Positions 27,350 to 37,633 of a DNA stretch of 64,000 nucleotides are shown piece by piece. A program made the position numbers and the translations under genes. Below the pieces are notes generated by a model. It did not search any database, was not told where the DNA came from, and saw only the letters and a list, made by a program, of their open reading frames with translations. Position 1 is the stretch's first letter. Each line of letters opens with the position of its first letter. The DNA is taken from contig NZ_OY781873.1 of NCBI RefSeq assembly GCF_963677075.1, positions 3,187,715-3,251,714 of the forward strand, written 5' to 3'. Source of the stretch: an uncultured Sphaerochaeta sp. GTDB taxonomy: Bacteria > Spirochaetota > Spirochaetia > Sphaerochaetales > Sphaerochaetaceae.

Positions 27350-29961
27350 AGCGTTGCGTACCTCCTCCGGCACAAGGATCGGTAGGGACAAGGTCCACAA
27401 TGTTTCTTTGATGGCGTTGCCATCAGATGCCCACCCTGCACGGCATCAAGCAGACTCTCCAGGCGCTGCTGCAGTTGCTCTTCACAAAGCAGTGCAGATG
27501 GATCATCCTCCTGGGACCAGAGCGTGTAGTACTTTTCGTCCTTGACGCTGTAGTAGGAAGCGTTGGATACGGAGACATCACGGTCATGGGTCAACAAGAA
27601 TCGGTAGACGGGTAGCTGAAATGACTCAAGATGCCCCGAAACACGTTTTACCTCCGGTACCCCTTTTTTATAGTCGATGACAGCAAGCTTGGTATCCTCT
27701 GGAGGATTAAGGCTGATTACACGGTCGATTCGGCCGTTTATGAGAAGAGGAAATTGCTCTACCTCGTAGGATGCCTCGAATGCAATGGATCTTCCATGGG
27801 CGAACAGTGCCGATTCCGCATCAAGAATTGATGCCACCTTCTCCCTATAGCTGGCAATGATCCAGCTCCTCATCGATGGGGAAGGCCCACGCTGCCCATA
27901 GTAGGAGACCAGACACTCGTCAAACAGTGCATACAGGCGCTCCTGATACATCTCCCTTTTCTGGGGATCATAATCAGAAATCTCAGAGAAAAACCGCTGG
28001 TAGACTGTGTGAAGGAGCATTCCAATTCTCTGGTGGTCTACCGGCTGCACTTCATACTCCTCTGTTTTAAGTCCATAGAGATACCTTGCAAGCCATGCAT
28101 ACGGACAGTGGTCAAACTGGTCTATGCCGGTTGGGGAGAACTGGAATCTTCCCTTATCATCCTTGAGCCTTGCAATAAGGTCTGGCTTGATGGGATGGCG
28201 TGCATAGTCGTCAGCACGTTCAGCAAGTACGGTCTTCTTGGCTGCCAGAAACCAATCCCTCTGGCTTGCTGTTGCCTTCACATCAGGAAGAGCTGCATGC
28301 TTGTAGAGAAACAGTTCTGCAGCCAATGGATCGGTAATGGCCTGCTGATCAGCTTCATACTGTGTAAGGCGCCCATGCTGCAGGAAATAGGAAGGAACCA
28401 TCATCTCCCCTTCATAGCGACGCATATGGCAGGAGAGGAAACGCTGTCCATCAGCGAGGGTTGCACAGCGGAAATGGGCTTCGGTGGTATCGACCTCCCT
28501 GCGTAGCGCCTTCTCAATCTGTTGAGGCAGAAAATTCAAGGGGCGTTCAACGCACCGCGAACCTTCTTGGTCAAGGGCAAGGATGAAAAGATAGTCAGCA
28601 TTCAGAACAGATACCTGAGGCCACCCGTAGACGGCGATGCCCTCACTCTTCTGCTGAAATACATATCGCTTGTTCTGTAGGTGAGCAAGTAAAAAGGAAA
28701 AGATCCTGGGGTACGAGGTGATTCCGGTCTTCTCCATCGCATCCCTTACCTGAGCCATGGCATCAAGACAGAACGCATAGACATCTTCCCCCGGAGTGCC
28801 GACCCACTGGGTTGGAATGAAGTAGGTATCCTGGAAGTGATTGATTTTCCGTCGTAAGTCCTCAATATCCTCAGCCTGGACAATTGCTATGATGCTCTTC
28901 TTCAAACCCTCATACCACCTCTGCAAATCCCTGTCTCCCAGCAAGGAACTGTACTGATCCTCTCCATACAGGGAACCATGCATGACTGACTGCCTGACTG
29001 CACGCTTGATGAAAATACGATGTTTTTCTCCCTCAGCCCAGGGAATACCAGGATCGAGTAAGAGTGATTTCAAGCTTTCCAGACTGAATTGTTCGTCATA
29101 TACCTCTTGAATCAGGCTGAGAAACCGCCCACTGCTGTAGGCAAGTACCGATTTCCCTTCCCTTACCGTCAAGGGGATACCATAAAGCATTGCTTCCTCG
29201 CGGAGTACATCCATGAGGGTGTCGGTTGCAGTAGTGCCGATTAAAATCTGGTGTGTATCCACTCCTGCATCCAAGAGATCCCTCACCCTTTTGAGCGTTT
29301 GCTTGATCTCTACGAGGTGGTTGGGAAACACTTCCAAGAACACTGAAGGATCCTCTTCAGGAGCTTTCCTTAGTTCCATGAAGGATGGCCTTCCCAGCTG
29401 TTCGTACAAGCTCTCCGCCTCCGGGTTGGTATCTGCGAAAAGAATGCAATATGACTTTCCAGTGTCCCAGTCATCTGGTATGCTTGGCTTCTCGTACCTG
29501 GGTTCGAACAGTTGATGCTCATCCAGGAACTGCTGGTACTGCCCATAGAGCACCAATAGGTCCGTCTGCATGGCAGAGTCGAGGTTACTGAGCACCTCCC
29601 CCTGGCATGCTTCCACGAGGGATGGCAATAACTTGGCAAGATATCCTTTCACCCGGTTGTTCATCTCCGGATACGTTGGATTGAGAAAATAGCGAAGCAA
29701 ACTCCCCGACTCGAGTAGCTGATGGATAAAGAGCTGACGGGTAAGACTGTTTGCCGGGGCCATGGTTTCATGATGAGGCAGAAAATAGCCTCGAAAGGTA
29801 TCATAGGAGATGGCTCTCTCCGCCAGGATTGCATGATGTTTCCCATGGAGCGCATAGTCTACCAGGTATGATCGAGCTGCAACCTCGGTGGGGAATACAC
29901 AAATCAATCCCTGGTCAAAAGCCTCGTGCACATAGGAACGTTTCGTTTGTGATAGACTCAT
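27346..29961 (-). CDS. addB: AddB-like nuclease subunit
   Basis: About 871 residues. The inactivated-helicase middle part is poorly conserved. The C-terminal nuclease has GRIDRVI and AVIDYKKG (PD-(D/E)XK residues). One cysteine before it (FDHCPYAW) and three at the end (CGPCPYRSLC) match the iron-sulfur cluster of AddB. The start at 29961 is chosen because an extended -10 box lies 7 bases upstream and no ribosome site is visible, which suggests a leaderless message. Divergent from the CPBP gene. Confidence 0.85.
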   Translation of the reverse strand: MSLSQTKRSYVHEAFDQGLICVFPTEVAARSYLVDYALHGKHHAILAERAISYDTFRGYFLPHHETMAPANSLTRQLFIHQLLESGSLLRYFLNPTYPEMNNRVKGYLAKLLPSLVEACQGEVLSNLDSAMQTDLLVLYGQYQQFLDEHQLFEPRYEKPSIPDDWDTGKSYCILFADTNPEAESLYEQLGRPSFMELRKAPEEDPSVFLEVFPNHLVEIKQTLKRVRDLLDAGVDTHQILIGTTATDTLMDVLREEAMLYGIPLTVREGKSVLAYSSGRFLSLIQEVYDEQFSLESLKSLLLDPGIPWAEGEKHRIFIKRAVRQSVMHGSLYGEDQYSSLLGDRDLQRWYEGLKKSIIAIVQAEDIEDLRRKINHFQDTYFIPTQWVGTPGEDVYAFCLDAMAQVRDAMEKTGITSYPRIFSFLLAHLQNKRYVFQQKSEGIAVYGWPQVSVLNADYLFILALDQEGSRCVERPLNFLPQQIEKALRREVDTTEAHFRCATLADGQRFLSCHMRRYEGEMMVPSYFLQHGRLTQYEADQQAITDPLAAELFLYKHAALPDVKATASQRDWFLAAKKTVLAERADDYARHPIKPDLIARLKDDKGRFQFSPTGIDQFDHCPYAWLARYLYGLKTEEYEVQPVDHQRIGMLLHTVYQRFFSEISDYDPQKREMYQERLYALFDECLVSYYGQRGPSPSMRSWIIASYREKVASILDAESALFAHGRSIAFEASYEVEQFPLLINGRIDRVISLNPPEDTKLAVIDYKKGVPEVKRVSGHLESFQLPVYRFLLTHDRDVSVSNASYYSVKDEKYYTLWSQEDDPSALLCEEQLQQRLESLLDAVQGGHLMATPSKKHCGPCPYRSLCRRRYATL

Positions 29962-29968
29962 ACGTTGC

Positions 29969-29977
29969 AGTATATCA
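29969..29977 (-). promoter_or_regulatory. extended -10 promoter of addBA
   Basis: On the minus strand TGATATACT fits the extended -10 form (TGn then TATACT). It ends 7 bases before the addB ATG, so transcription would begin at or next to the start codon. No convincing -35 box is seen, as expected for extended -10 promoters. Confidence 0.5.
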
Positions 29978-30004
29978 TGTTTGTGTGTACGATGAGCGTA
30001 CGTC

Positions 30005-30877
30005 ATGGAAAAACCAAGAAGAAACTTGATGCAGAAGGATACAAAAATAGAAAGTTCGCCCTTCAGCTTGGCACTGGCCATGGTTCTCAGCCTGCTTTTT
30101 TGGCTGATACTGGGCCCTTACTTTGTAACTATGCTTGGGCATTTCAACATCCCCTACCTAAGGGCAAATGCACCCTTCCTTGCCATGGCTTTGGGTATCG
30201 TAGTCTCATGGAAGCTGTTGCTTACCACAAGTCCACGATCACTTATCACCGACCACAGTACATTTCGTCTCATCCTCTTTTTCAAGAGTATGGGGGCATA
30301 TCTTCTGGTGGCAATGCTTTTTCTACTTCTTGGACTCATGGTTGAACCAGAGGCATACAGTACCAGTGACGCTTCCATTCTGGAACATCTGATGTTGCTT
30401 CCCTTGGTCCTGGTCCTTACCCCCATCCAGACCAGCAGTGAGGAAGTGGTATTCAGGGTATTCCCCATTCGGGTTGTGCAAGGGGAAAAACTGAGAAGAG
30501 GGGCAATGAGAAATGTCCTTGCCTGTGTACTTTCTGCAATCCTGTTCACGGCCCCCCATCTCTCAAACAGGGAACTAGGCAGTGCAGAGAACCCAACGCT
30601 CGTCTTGGTATTCTACGCACTCTTCGGTGGTCTGGTTACTGCGCTGAGCATTGCCACTGGAGGATTTGAACCAGCTCTGGCAATCCACGCAGCCAATAAC
30701 CTCTTTGTTGCCCTTATCTGCAACTACCAGGGGTCCTCCCTTCCCAGCCTTCCACTCCTGACCACCACCAAAGCAATCGGTACTCCCTTGGATCTCCTGC
30801 AACTCATCATTGGGTTGTTAATGGTATTCCTCATGGTCAGAAAGGATATCATGGCTCAACTCCACATGCAAAAATGA
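30005..30877 (+). CDS. CPBP/CAAX-type intramembrane protease
   Basis: A 290-residue membrane protein with the three motifs of the Rce1/CPBP family: EExxxR as Glu146-Glu147 to Arg151 (SSEEVVFRVF), FxxxH in FTAPHL near 184, and HxxxN in IHAANN near 228. About seven or eight hydrophobic segments are present. Such proteins cleave substrates within the membrane; bacterial roles vary and cannot be told from context. The first ATG lacks a clear ribosome site and an ATG eight codons later is possible. Confidence 0.82.
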   Translation: MEKPRRNLMQKDTKIESSPFSLALAMVLSLLFWLILGPYFVTMLGHFNIPYLRANAPFLAMALGIVVSWKLLLTTSPRSLITDHSTFRLILFFKSMGAYLLVAMLFLLLGLMVEPEAYSTSDASILEHLMLLPLVLVLTPIQTSSEEVVFRVFPIRVVQGEKLRRGAMRNVLACVLSAILFTAPHLSNRELGSAENPTLVLVFYALFGGLVTALSIATGGFEPALAIHAANNLFVALICNYQGSSLPSLPLLTTTKAIGTPLDLLQLIIGLLMVFLMVRKDIMAQLHMQK

Positions 30878-30900
30878 TAAAGTCTGGTTTTCGATAGGAA

Positions 30901-30925
30901 CGGGCCACCGCATTGCGATGGCCCG
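30901..30925. terminator. stem-loop between convergent CPBP and enolase genes
   Basis: CGGGCCA at 30901 pairs with TGGCCCG at 30919, and the stem continues over one mismatch to an ATT loop. It lies in the short gap between the two stops. Neither side has a strong T-run, so it may act as a weak two-way terminator. Confidence 0.45.
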
Positions 30926-30950
30926 AATAAATAATACGATTTAACGTGTC

Positions 30951-32282
<1,332 letters not shown>

Positions 32283-32285
32283 CTA

Positions 32286-32314
32286 ATATTCGTATCTTTT
32301 ACCGCTAATGTCAA
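32286..32314 (-). promoter_or_regulatory. enolase promoter
   Basis: On the minus strand a perfect TTGACA (32314-32309) is followed after 17 bases by GAATAT (32291-32286). The eno start codon lies 40 bases further on, after AGGAG. Confidence 0.65.
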
Positions 32315-32325
32315 GGCGAACGCAC

Positions 32326-32355
32326 TTGTCGCCCCCCTTCTTAGCGGGCTATCAT
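32326..32355 (+). promoter_or_regulatory. promoter of the UPF0158-GNAT gene
   Basis: TTGTCG (32326-32331) and TATCAT (32350-32355) are 18 bases apart. The ATG at 32362 lies 7 bases after the -10 box, where transcription should start, and no ribosome site is present. The message is probably leaderless. Confidence 0.5.
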
Positions 32356-32361
32356 AGACCT

Positions 32362-33327
32362 ATGGATAATGAACATGTAGCATATCGTTTGCCTGTTTTA
32401 AGTAGGGATCTCCTCGATTCCATCATCTTTGCGATGGAAGATCAAGCGAACTATTACTTCCTTGATCTCAAGGATGAGTTTCTCGTGAGAGAGGATGAGA
32501 TACAATATCTCGATGATATTGATGAAGAAGAGCGAGAGAACCGGTTCATTCCCATACCTGACTGGGAACCATCTGATGGTTTTCATCTCATGGAAATGTT
32601 TGCAAACAGGGTAAGGAATCCCCTCTATCGGTCCCGCCTTCTTGCCGCCCTACAGAGCGGGAGGGGGGTCTTCAGAAAGTTCAAGGACACGCTCAGCGAG
32701 ACACCAATACTGGAGCGAAAATGGTTCAGTTTCCGTGATGAACAACTTAAGCGTGTGGTTGTCTCCTGGTACCGGGAACAGGAGAGCCTTAATCAACTGC
32801 TGGAGTTGAGCGATGGAGAGACAGAACTCACCGAAGACATCCTGTTGGAAGACTTCACCTTTGAAACCCTTGAAGGACCGGTAACCGAAGAGATCATGAA
32901 CATGGTCCAATCATTGGTAACTGAACTTGAGGCAGGCAGTGAAGAAGACCGCATTGCAAGCGTGGTTTTGATGCGTCACCTGGAACTCGACGAACTCGAT
33001 CATTTCTACTTGGCCAAAGCACAGGATGGGAGTTTGGCAGCATTCCTCTCCTACACCATGCTTGCCGACTATCTCGTGGAAGTACCACTGTTTGGAGTCA
33101 AGGCAGAGTACCGTGGACTTGGCCTTTTCCGTCTCCTTTTCGACTCATTCAGCCGTCAGATGGCTCGCTTCCACTACCAGAAGGTTGTAATCACCTTGGC
33201 ATCTGGGTTCCTGGGAATGGAAAAACTCTTTGCCCCCTATGGTGCTAAGGAAGTTACCAAACAGCTCATTATTGATACAAAGAGTTGGAATACAACCCAT
33301 CCAAGCTCAGAAGAAGCCTTTCTCTAA
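32362..33327 (+). CDS. UPF0158 domain fused to a GNAT acetyltransferase
   Basis: A 321-residue protein. Its first two thirds follow the UPF0158 pattern: MEDQANYYFLDL, then a basic stretch GRGVFRKFKDTL, then FSFRDEQLKRVVVSWY. About 130 C-terminal residues form a GNAT fold, with the acetyl-CoA loop VKAEYRGLGLFRLLF and a KVVITLASG strand. UPF0158 has no established function and the acetyl acceptor is unknown. The start at 32362 is used because it sits just after a -10 box; an earlier ATG would lie inside the enolase promoter. Confidence 0.75.
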   Translation: MDNEHVAYRLPVLSRDLLDSIIFAMEDQANYYFLDLKDEFLVREDEIQYLDDIDEEERENRFIPIPDWEPSDGFHLMEMFANRVRNPLYRSRLLAALQSGRGVFRKFKDTLSETPILERKWFSFRDEQLKRVVVSWYREQESLNQLLELSDGETELTEDILLEDFTFETLEGPVTEEIMNMVQSLVTELEAGSEEDRIASVVLMRHLELDELDHFYLAKAQDGSLAAFLSYTMLADYLVEVPLFGVKAEYRGLGLFRLLFDSFSRQMARFHYQKVVITLASGFLGMEKLFAPYGAKEVTKQLIIDTKSWNTTHPSSEEAFL

Positions 33328-33331
33328 GCCT

Positions 33332-33346
33332 CTGTACCCAGTACAG
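33332..33346 (+). terminator. short terminator-like hairpin
   Basis: CTGTAC and GTACAG flank CCA, four bases after the UPF0158-GNAT stop, followed by CACTTTTGTT. The stem is only six pairs, so termination is likely weak. Confidence 0.35.
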
Positions 33347-33385
33347 CACTTTTGTTAGACTGGAGGGTAAGGAGAACTACAATAG

Positions 33386-34132
33386 ATGCGTGTAACCATT
33401 TGCGAAGACAAACATGACATGGGCTACCAGGCAGCAAAGCTAGGCATTACCATTATTCAGGATGCAATCGAGAAGAAAGGCCATGCTGTCATATCCGTCG
33501 CAACCGGTTTAAGTCAATTCTCCCTCTACGAACATCTTGCAAAAGCAGACATTGACTGGAGCAAGGTAGAGGCATTCGGCTTGGCTGAATATGTAGATCT
33601 TCCCGACACCCACTCTTCCAGTTTCCGTTATTACTTGAACAATCGCTTTGTCGAGAAGGTAACTCACCTTGGTGCATTTCACCAGATCAACGGCGATGCA
33701 GAGAATTTGGAAGAAGAGGTCAAGAGATTGAACGCTCTCATCAAAAAGAAAAAAGTGGATGTCTCCTTCCTTGGCATTGGGGAAAACGGACATATCGGGT
33801 TCAACGACCCCCCTGCCAATTTTGAAACCGACGACCCCTACATTGTGGTGGAGCTTGAGGACCGATGCAGAAGACAACAGGTAAGCGAAGGTTGGTTCCC
33901 AAAGATTGATGAGGTTCCCTCAAAAGCAATCACCATGTCTGTAAGGCAGATCCTGAAAGCCAAACATCTTATCTGCTCCGTACCCGACCAAAGAAAAGCA
34001 CGTGCGGTTGCCATGTGTCTCTATGACCAGATAGGGGTCTACTCCCCTTGTGCTGCGCTCAGGACAAAGAAAGAGTGCACCTTGTTCCTGGACCGCACCG
34101 CTTCCATGTTGGTGATGGGCGACCGAAGATAG
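33386..34132 (+). CDS. NagB-like (glucosamine-6-phosphate deaminase family) protein with altered active site
   Basis: A 248-residue protein clearly of the NagB fold: ISVATGLSQFSLYEHL phosphate loop, EYVDLPDTHSSSF, GIGENGHIGFNDP. Several catalytic positions differ from classical NagB. The aspartate of the MDEYVG motif is Ala67, the aspartate before GH is Asn134 (also seen in some true deaminases), and the glutamate of FNEP is Asp141. His136 is kept. It may be a deaminase with an unusual mechanism, an isomerase, or a binding protein. Its only same-strand downstream neighbour is the hexuronate operon. The start follows GGAGAAC. Confidence 0.75.
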   Translation: MRVTICEDKHDMGYQAAKLGITIIQDAIEKKGHAVISVATGLSQFSLYEHLAKADIDWSKVEAFGLAEYVDLPDTHSSSFRYYLNNRFVEKVTHLGAFHQINGDAENLEEEVKRLNALIKKKKVDVSFLGIGENGHIGFNDPPANFETDDPYIVVELEDRCRRQQVSEGWFPKIDEVPSKAITMSVRQILKAKHLICSVPDQRKARAVAMCLYDQIGVYSPCAALRTKKECTLFLDRTASMLVMGDRR

Positions 34133-34175
34133 GCTTCTAGGATGGATGAAGAGGAAAAGGATTGGGGTATTGCCT

Positions 34176-34212
34176 CTAATATATTAGTATGTTAGACTAT
34201 TAGTATAACATA
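34176..34212 (+). promoter_or_regulatory. repeat-rich control region before uxuA
   Basis: The perfect palindrome CTAATATATTAG lies at 34176-34187. TATTAGTAT occurs at 34182 and again at 34198. The inverted pair TATGTTA/TAACATA occupies 34188-34194 and 34206-34212. These overlap the likely -10 (TATAAC at 34204) and lie just before the uxuA ribosome site. They are good candidates for the site of the GntR-type regulator encoded two genes down; which repeat is bound cannot be told. Confidence 0.5.
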
Positions 34213-34228
34213 TATGGAGGCACCACTC

Positions 34229-35305
34229 ATGATGCATATGTCACTTCGCTGGTTCGGCTCAAAGCACGATACCGTTACCCTACAACAGATCCGCCAGATT
34301 CCAGGCGTTGAAGGGGTTATCACCACCCTCTACGATATTCCCGCTGGGGAAGTTTGGCCGATCGAAAGAATCCAGGAGCTCAAGAAAGAGGTAGAAGCCG
34401 CTGATTTGAAAGTACTCGGCATTGAGAGCGTCAATATTCATGACGCCATCAAGATTGGTGGAGAGGACCGCGACAAGTACATCGCAAACTACATCCAGAC
34501 CCTTGAGAACCTCGGCAAGGAAGGAATTACCACTGTCTGTTACAACTTCATGCCGGTCTTCGACTGGACCAGGACTGAACTTGCCAAGATGAGAAGTGAC
34601 GGAAGCACCGTATTGGCATATGACCAGAAAGTGGTTGATGGGATCGACCCACAGTCTTTCCTCGACCAGACGAACAATAGCTCCCAGGGCTTCGAGATGC
34701 CGGGCTGGGAACCAGAACGCCTTGCCAAGATCAAGGAACTGATGGAAGCGTACAGGGATGTCTCTGATGACAAACTCTTCGAGAACCTTGTCTACTTCCT
34801 TAAAGCAATCCAGCCAACCTGTGAAACGTACGGCATCAAGATGGCTATCCATCCGGATGATCCAGCCTGGCCTGTGTTTGGGCTGCCAAGGATCATTACC
34901 AGCAAGGAGAAAATCCTGAAAGTCATGAAGGCTGTTGATGCACCATTCAATGGACTCACCTTCTGTGCAGGATCTTTTGGAACCAATCCAAAGAACGACC
35001 TTCCCGGTATTATCCGCTCACTGCCCGGAAGAATCCATTTTGCCCATATCAGGAACCTGCATCATTTTGGAGAGGGAGTGTTTGAGGAAGCTGCCCACCT
35101 CTCAAGCGATGGTTCCTTTGATCTCTATGAGATTGTAAAGGCACTTTATGACATCGGCTTCGAAGGGCCAGCTCGACCAGACCATGGAAGAATGATCTGG
35201 GGAGAAGTGGCAATGCCCGGCTATGGATTGTATGACCGTGCACTCGGTGCATCCTACATTCTCGGGCTTTACGAGGCTATTCAGAAAAGTGACCAGAGGA
35301 AATAG
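34229..35305 (+). CDS. uxuA: mannonate dehydratase
   Basis: A 358-residue UxuA, dehydrating D-mannonate to 2-keto-3-deoxygluconate in hexuronate breakdown. Family stretches are MSLRWFGSKHDTVTLQQIRQ, TTLYDIPAGEVWP, MAIHPDDPAWPVFGLPRI, FCAGSFGTNP, IHFAHIRN and RPDHGRMIWGE, which carry the metal-binding Cys, His and Asp. The start at 34229 is used because GGAGG ends 8 bases before it; the ATG at 34214 overlaps that site. It is the first gene of the operon with gntR and uxuB. Confidence 0.95.
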   Translation: MMHMSLRWFGSKHDTVTLQQIRQIPGVEGVITTLYDIPAGEVWPIERIQELKKEVEAADLKVLGIESVNIHDAIKIGGEDRDKYIANYIQTLENLGKEGITTVCYNFMPVFDWTRTELAKMRSDGSTVLAYDQKVVDGIDPQSFLDQTNNSSQGFEMPGWEPERLAKIKELMEAYRDVSDDKLFENLVYFLKAIQPTCETYGIKMAIHPDDPAWPVFGLPRIITSKEKILKVMKAVDAPFNGLTFCAGSFGTNPKNDLPGIIRSLPGRIHFAHIRNLHHFGEGVFEEAAHLSSDGSFDLYEIVKALYDIGFEGPARPDHGRMIWGEVAMPGYGLYDRALGASYILGLYEAIQKSDQRK

Positions 35306-35306
35306 T

Positions 35307-36032
35307 ATGGCACAAATAGTTCGTGTTACTGCATCTGAGGAAATCTATCAGACCCTTCGGGACGAAATTCTCTCCCTGCGCTTCAAGCCGGGAGAGGAGT
35401 TGAACCTGCAACAGCTCTCCGTGCAGTTGCAGGTCAGTCGCTCTCCTGTCAGGGATGCACTCATGAGATTGAGCTCTGACAACCTGGTTGATATCTTTCC
35501 ACAAAAAGGAACCCGAGTCTCACTCATCAATCTAAAGCAGGTTGAAGAGGAACGTTTTTTGCGCAAAAGCCTTGAAGACCATGCAGTCAAGAAATTCATC
35601 TACGTGGCACGTGATGATCATTTCAAGGCTATGGAAGCTGCAATTGAAGAACAGGCAGCGCATGCAATAGGTGATGATTTCATCAAATTCCTTGAAGCTG
35701 ACAACACCTTCCATGCAATCATCTTCCATGCCATTGGTATGCAACGCATCTGGAACATCATCCTCGCCCAAGGCGGAAACCACCATAGGATTCGTCTTCT
35801 CTCCTTTTATCAGAAAAATGTCCTTGCAGATATTATTGAGCAACACCGTCTGATGCTGAATGCACTCAAGCACAAACAACTTGATGCCATCCTCAACCTT
35901 GAGGATAAACACCTTTCAAAACTATTACAGGAAACTGAATTGATGGTTGGTCGATACCCTGAGTACTTCAAACAGGAGAGGACGTACGCTCCACTTCAGT
36001 TCCAACACCAACAAGCCTGGAGGCCTTCATGA
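35307..36032 (+). CDS. GntR-family regulator (FCD type)
   Basis: A 241-residue regulator with a winged helix in the first 75 residues (ASEEIYQTLRDEILSLRFKPG, VSRSPVRDALMRLSSDNLV) and an all-helical FCD ligand-binding domain behind it. It lies between uxuA (1-base gap) and uxuB (ATGA overlap), so it probably responds to a hexuronate intermediate and controls this operon. The start at 35307 follows AGAGGA and excludes an extension that would lie within uxuA. Confidence 0.9.
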   Translation: MAQIVRVTASEEIYQTLRDEILSLRFKPGEELNLQQLSVQLQVSRSPVRDALMRLSSDNLVDIFPQKGTRVSLINLKQVEEERFLRKSLEDHAVKKFIYVARDDHFKAMEAAIEEQAAHAIGDDFIKFLEADNTFHAIIFHAIGMQRIWNIILAQGGNHHRIRLLSFYQKNVLADIIEQHRLMLNALKHKQLDAILNLEDKHLSKLLQETELMVGRYPEYFKQERTYAPLQFQHQQAWRPS

Positions 36033-37633
36033 AACTAACCAACACAGGAATACAGAACAGAAGCGAATGGGAAGACAAGGGGTATATCCTGCCATCCTAT
36101 GATCGCGCATCAATGGTACAGAAGACGGAGAAGCAACCTACCTGGGTGCATTTTGGTGCAGGAAACATTTTCCGTATTTTCCCCGCAGCACTCCAACAGA
36201 GACTCCTTAGTAAAGGACTTGCAGAGACAGGCATCATCGTAGGGGAAGGCTTTGACTACCAGATCATCGACGAGGTCTATGAGAAACACGACAACATGAC
36301 CCTGATGGTAACCCTCAAGAGTGATGGATCCATCGCCAAGGAGGTCATTGCCTCTGTCGCTGCTGCCTACAAATGTGACCAGCAATTCGCTAAAGAGTGG
36401 GCATTTTTCCAGAAGACGTTCCGCTCCCCTTCCCTTCAGATGGTAAGCTTCACCATCACCGAAAAAGGGTACGCTCTCAAGCGTGGGGATGGATCATTCC
36501 ACCCAGCAATCGAGAAAGACCTTCTCTCAGGGCCAGAAAAGAATATCATGTTCCTACCAAGGCTTGTTGCACTGATGTATGAGCGCTTTATGGCTGATGG
36601 GGGTAAACTTGCCCTTGTAAGCATGGACAACTGTTCACACAACGGAGAAAAGCTCCAGGACGCTGTCATGACCATCGCCCAGGCATGGGAAGAGAAAGGC
36701 TTGGTGAAAGAGGGTTTTGTCTCCTATCTCCAAAGTGACGTCTCATTTCCTTGGTCCATGATCGACAAGATCACCCCGCGTCCAGATGCAAAGGTTGAAG
36801 CAATGCTCAAGGCCGATGGGTTTGAGGATACCTCACTGGTTATCACAGACAAGAACACTTATACAGCGGCGTTTGTGAATGCAGAGGAACCCCAGTACCT
36901 AGTCATAGAGGACGACTTCCCTGCCGGCAGGCCCCAACTTGAGGAAGTCGGTGTTTATTTTACTGACAGGGATACTGTCAATAAGGTTGAAAGAATGAAG
37001 GTGACCACCTGCTTGAATCCCCTGCATACAACTCTCGCCATCTATGGCTGCCTGCTTTCACACTCGCTCATCAGTGAAGAGATGAGGGACCCACAGTTGA
37101 AGCGGATGGTGGAAATCATCGGGTATGAGGAAGGGATGCCGGTAGTAACCGATCCCGGAATTCTTGACCCGAAGGCATTCATTGATGAAGTGCTCACCGT
37201 CAGGTTCCCCAACCCCTTCATGCCAGACACCCCTCAGAGAATTGCAACTGATACCAGTCAGAAACTTGCGATCAGGTTCGGTGAGACGATCAAGTCATAC
37301 CTTGCCAGTGATCAGCTGGACGTACAAGACTTGAAGCTCATCCCCTTGGTTTTCGCTGGATGGCTACGCTACCTTATGGGACTGGATGATGAACTCAACC
37401 CGTTCACACCAAGCCCTGATCCACGTCTTGAAGAGGCACAGGCCTATCTCAAGGATATCAAGATTGGGATGAAGGGTCCTTTCCCCGCATTGGAAGCTCT
37501 GCTCAAGGACGAATCCATCTGGGGTGTTAACCTTCAGAAGATTGGTATGGCAGACTTGGTGCTCTCCTACTTTGCTGAGTTGATAGCAGGAAAGGGAGCA
37601 ATTCGAGCGACGTTGATCAAGTACGTACAATAG
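36029..37633 (+). CDS. uxuB: fructuronate reductase / mannitol dehydrogenase family
   Basis: A 534-residue polyol dehydrogenase of the long-chain mannitol dehydrogenase family. The N-terminal Rossmann part has VHFGAGNIFRIFPA, and the active-site motif K-x4-N-x3-H appears in KVTTCLNPLHTTLA near residue 330. Next to uxuA, the likely reaction is NADH reduction of D-fructuronate to D-mannonate. Its first codon overlaps the gntR stop, and a YitT-family gene begins 2 bases after its own stop. Confidence 0.92.
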   Translation: MKLTNTGIQNRSEWEDKGYILPSYDRASMVQKTEKQPTWVHFGAGNIFRIFPAALQQRLLSKGLAETGIIVGEGFDYQIIDEVYEKHDNMTLMVTLKSDGSIAKEVIASVAAAYKCDQQFAKEWAFFQKTFRSPSLQMVSFTITEKGYALKRGDGSFHPAIEKDLLSGPEKNIMFLPRLVALMYERFMADGGKLALVSMDNCSHNGEKLQDAVMTIAQAWEEKGLVKEGFVSYLQSDVSFPWSMIDKITPRPDAKVEAMLKADGFEDTSLVITDKNTYTAAFVNAEEPQYLVIEDDFPAGRPQLEEVGVYFTDRDTVNKVERMKVTTCLNPLHTTLAIYGCLLSHSLISEEMRDPQLKRMVEIIGYEEGMPVVTDPGILDPKAFIDEVLTVRFPNPFMPDTPQRIATDTSQKLAIRFGETIKSYLASDQLDVQDLKLIPLVFAGWLRYLMGLDDELNPFTPSPDPRLEEAQAYLKDIKIGMKGPFPALEALLKDESIWGVNLQKIGMADLVLSYFAELIAGKGAIRATLIKYVQ

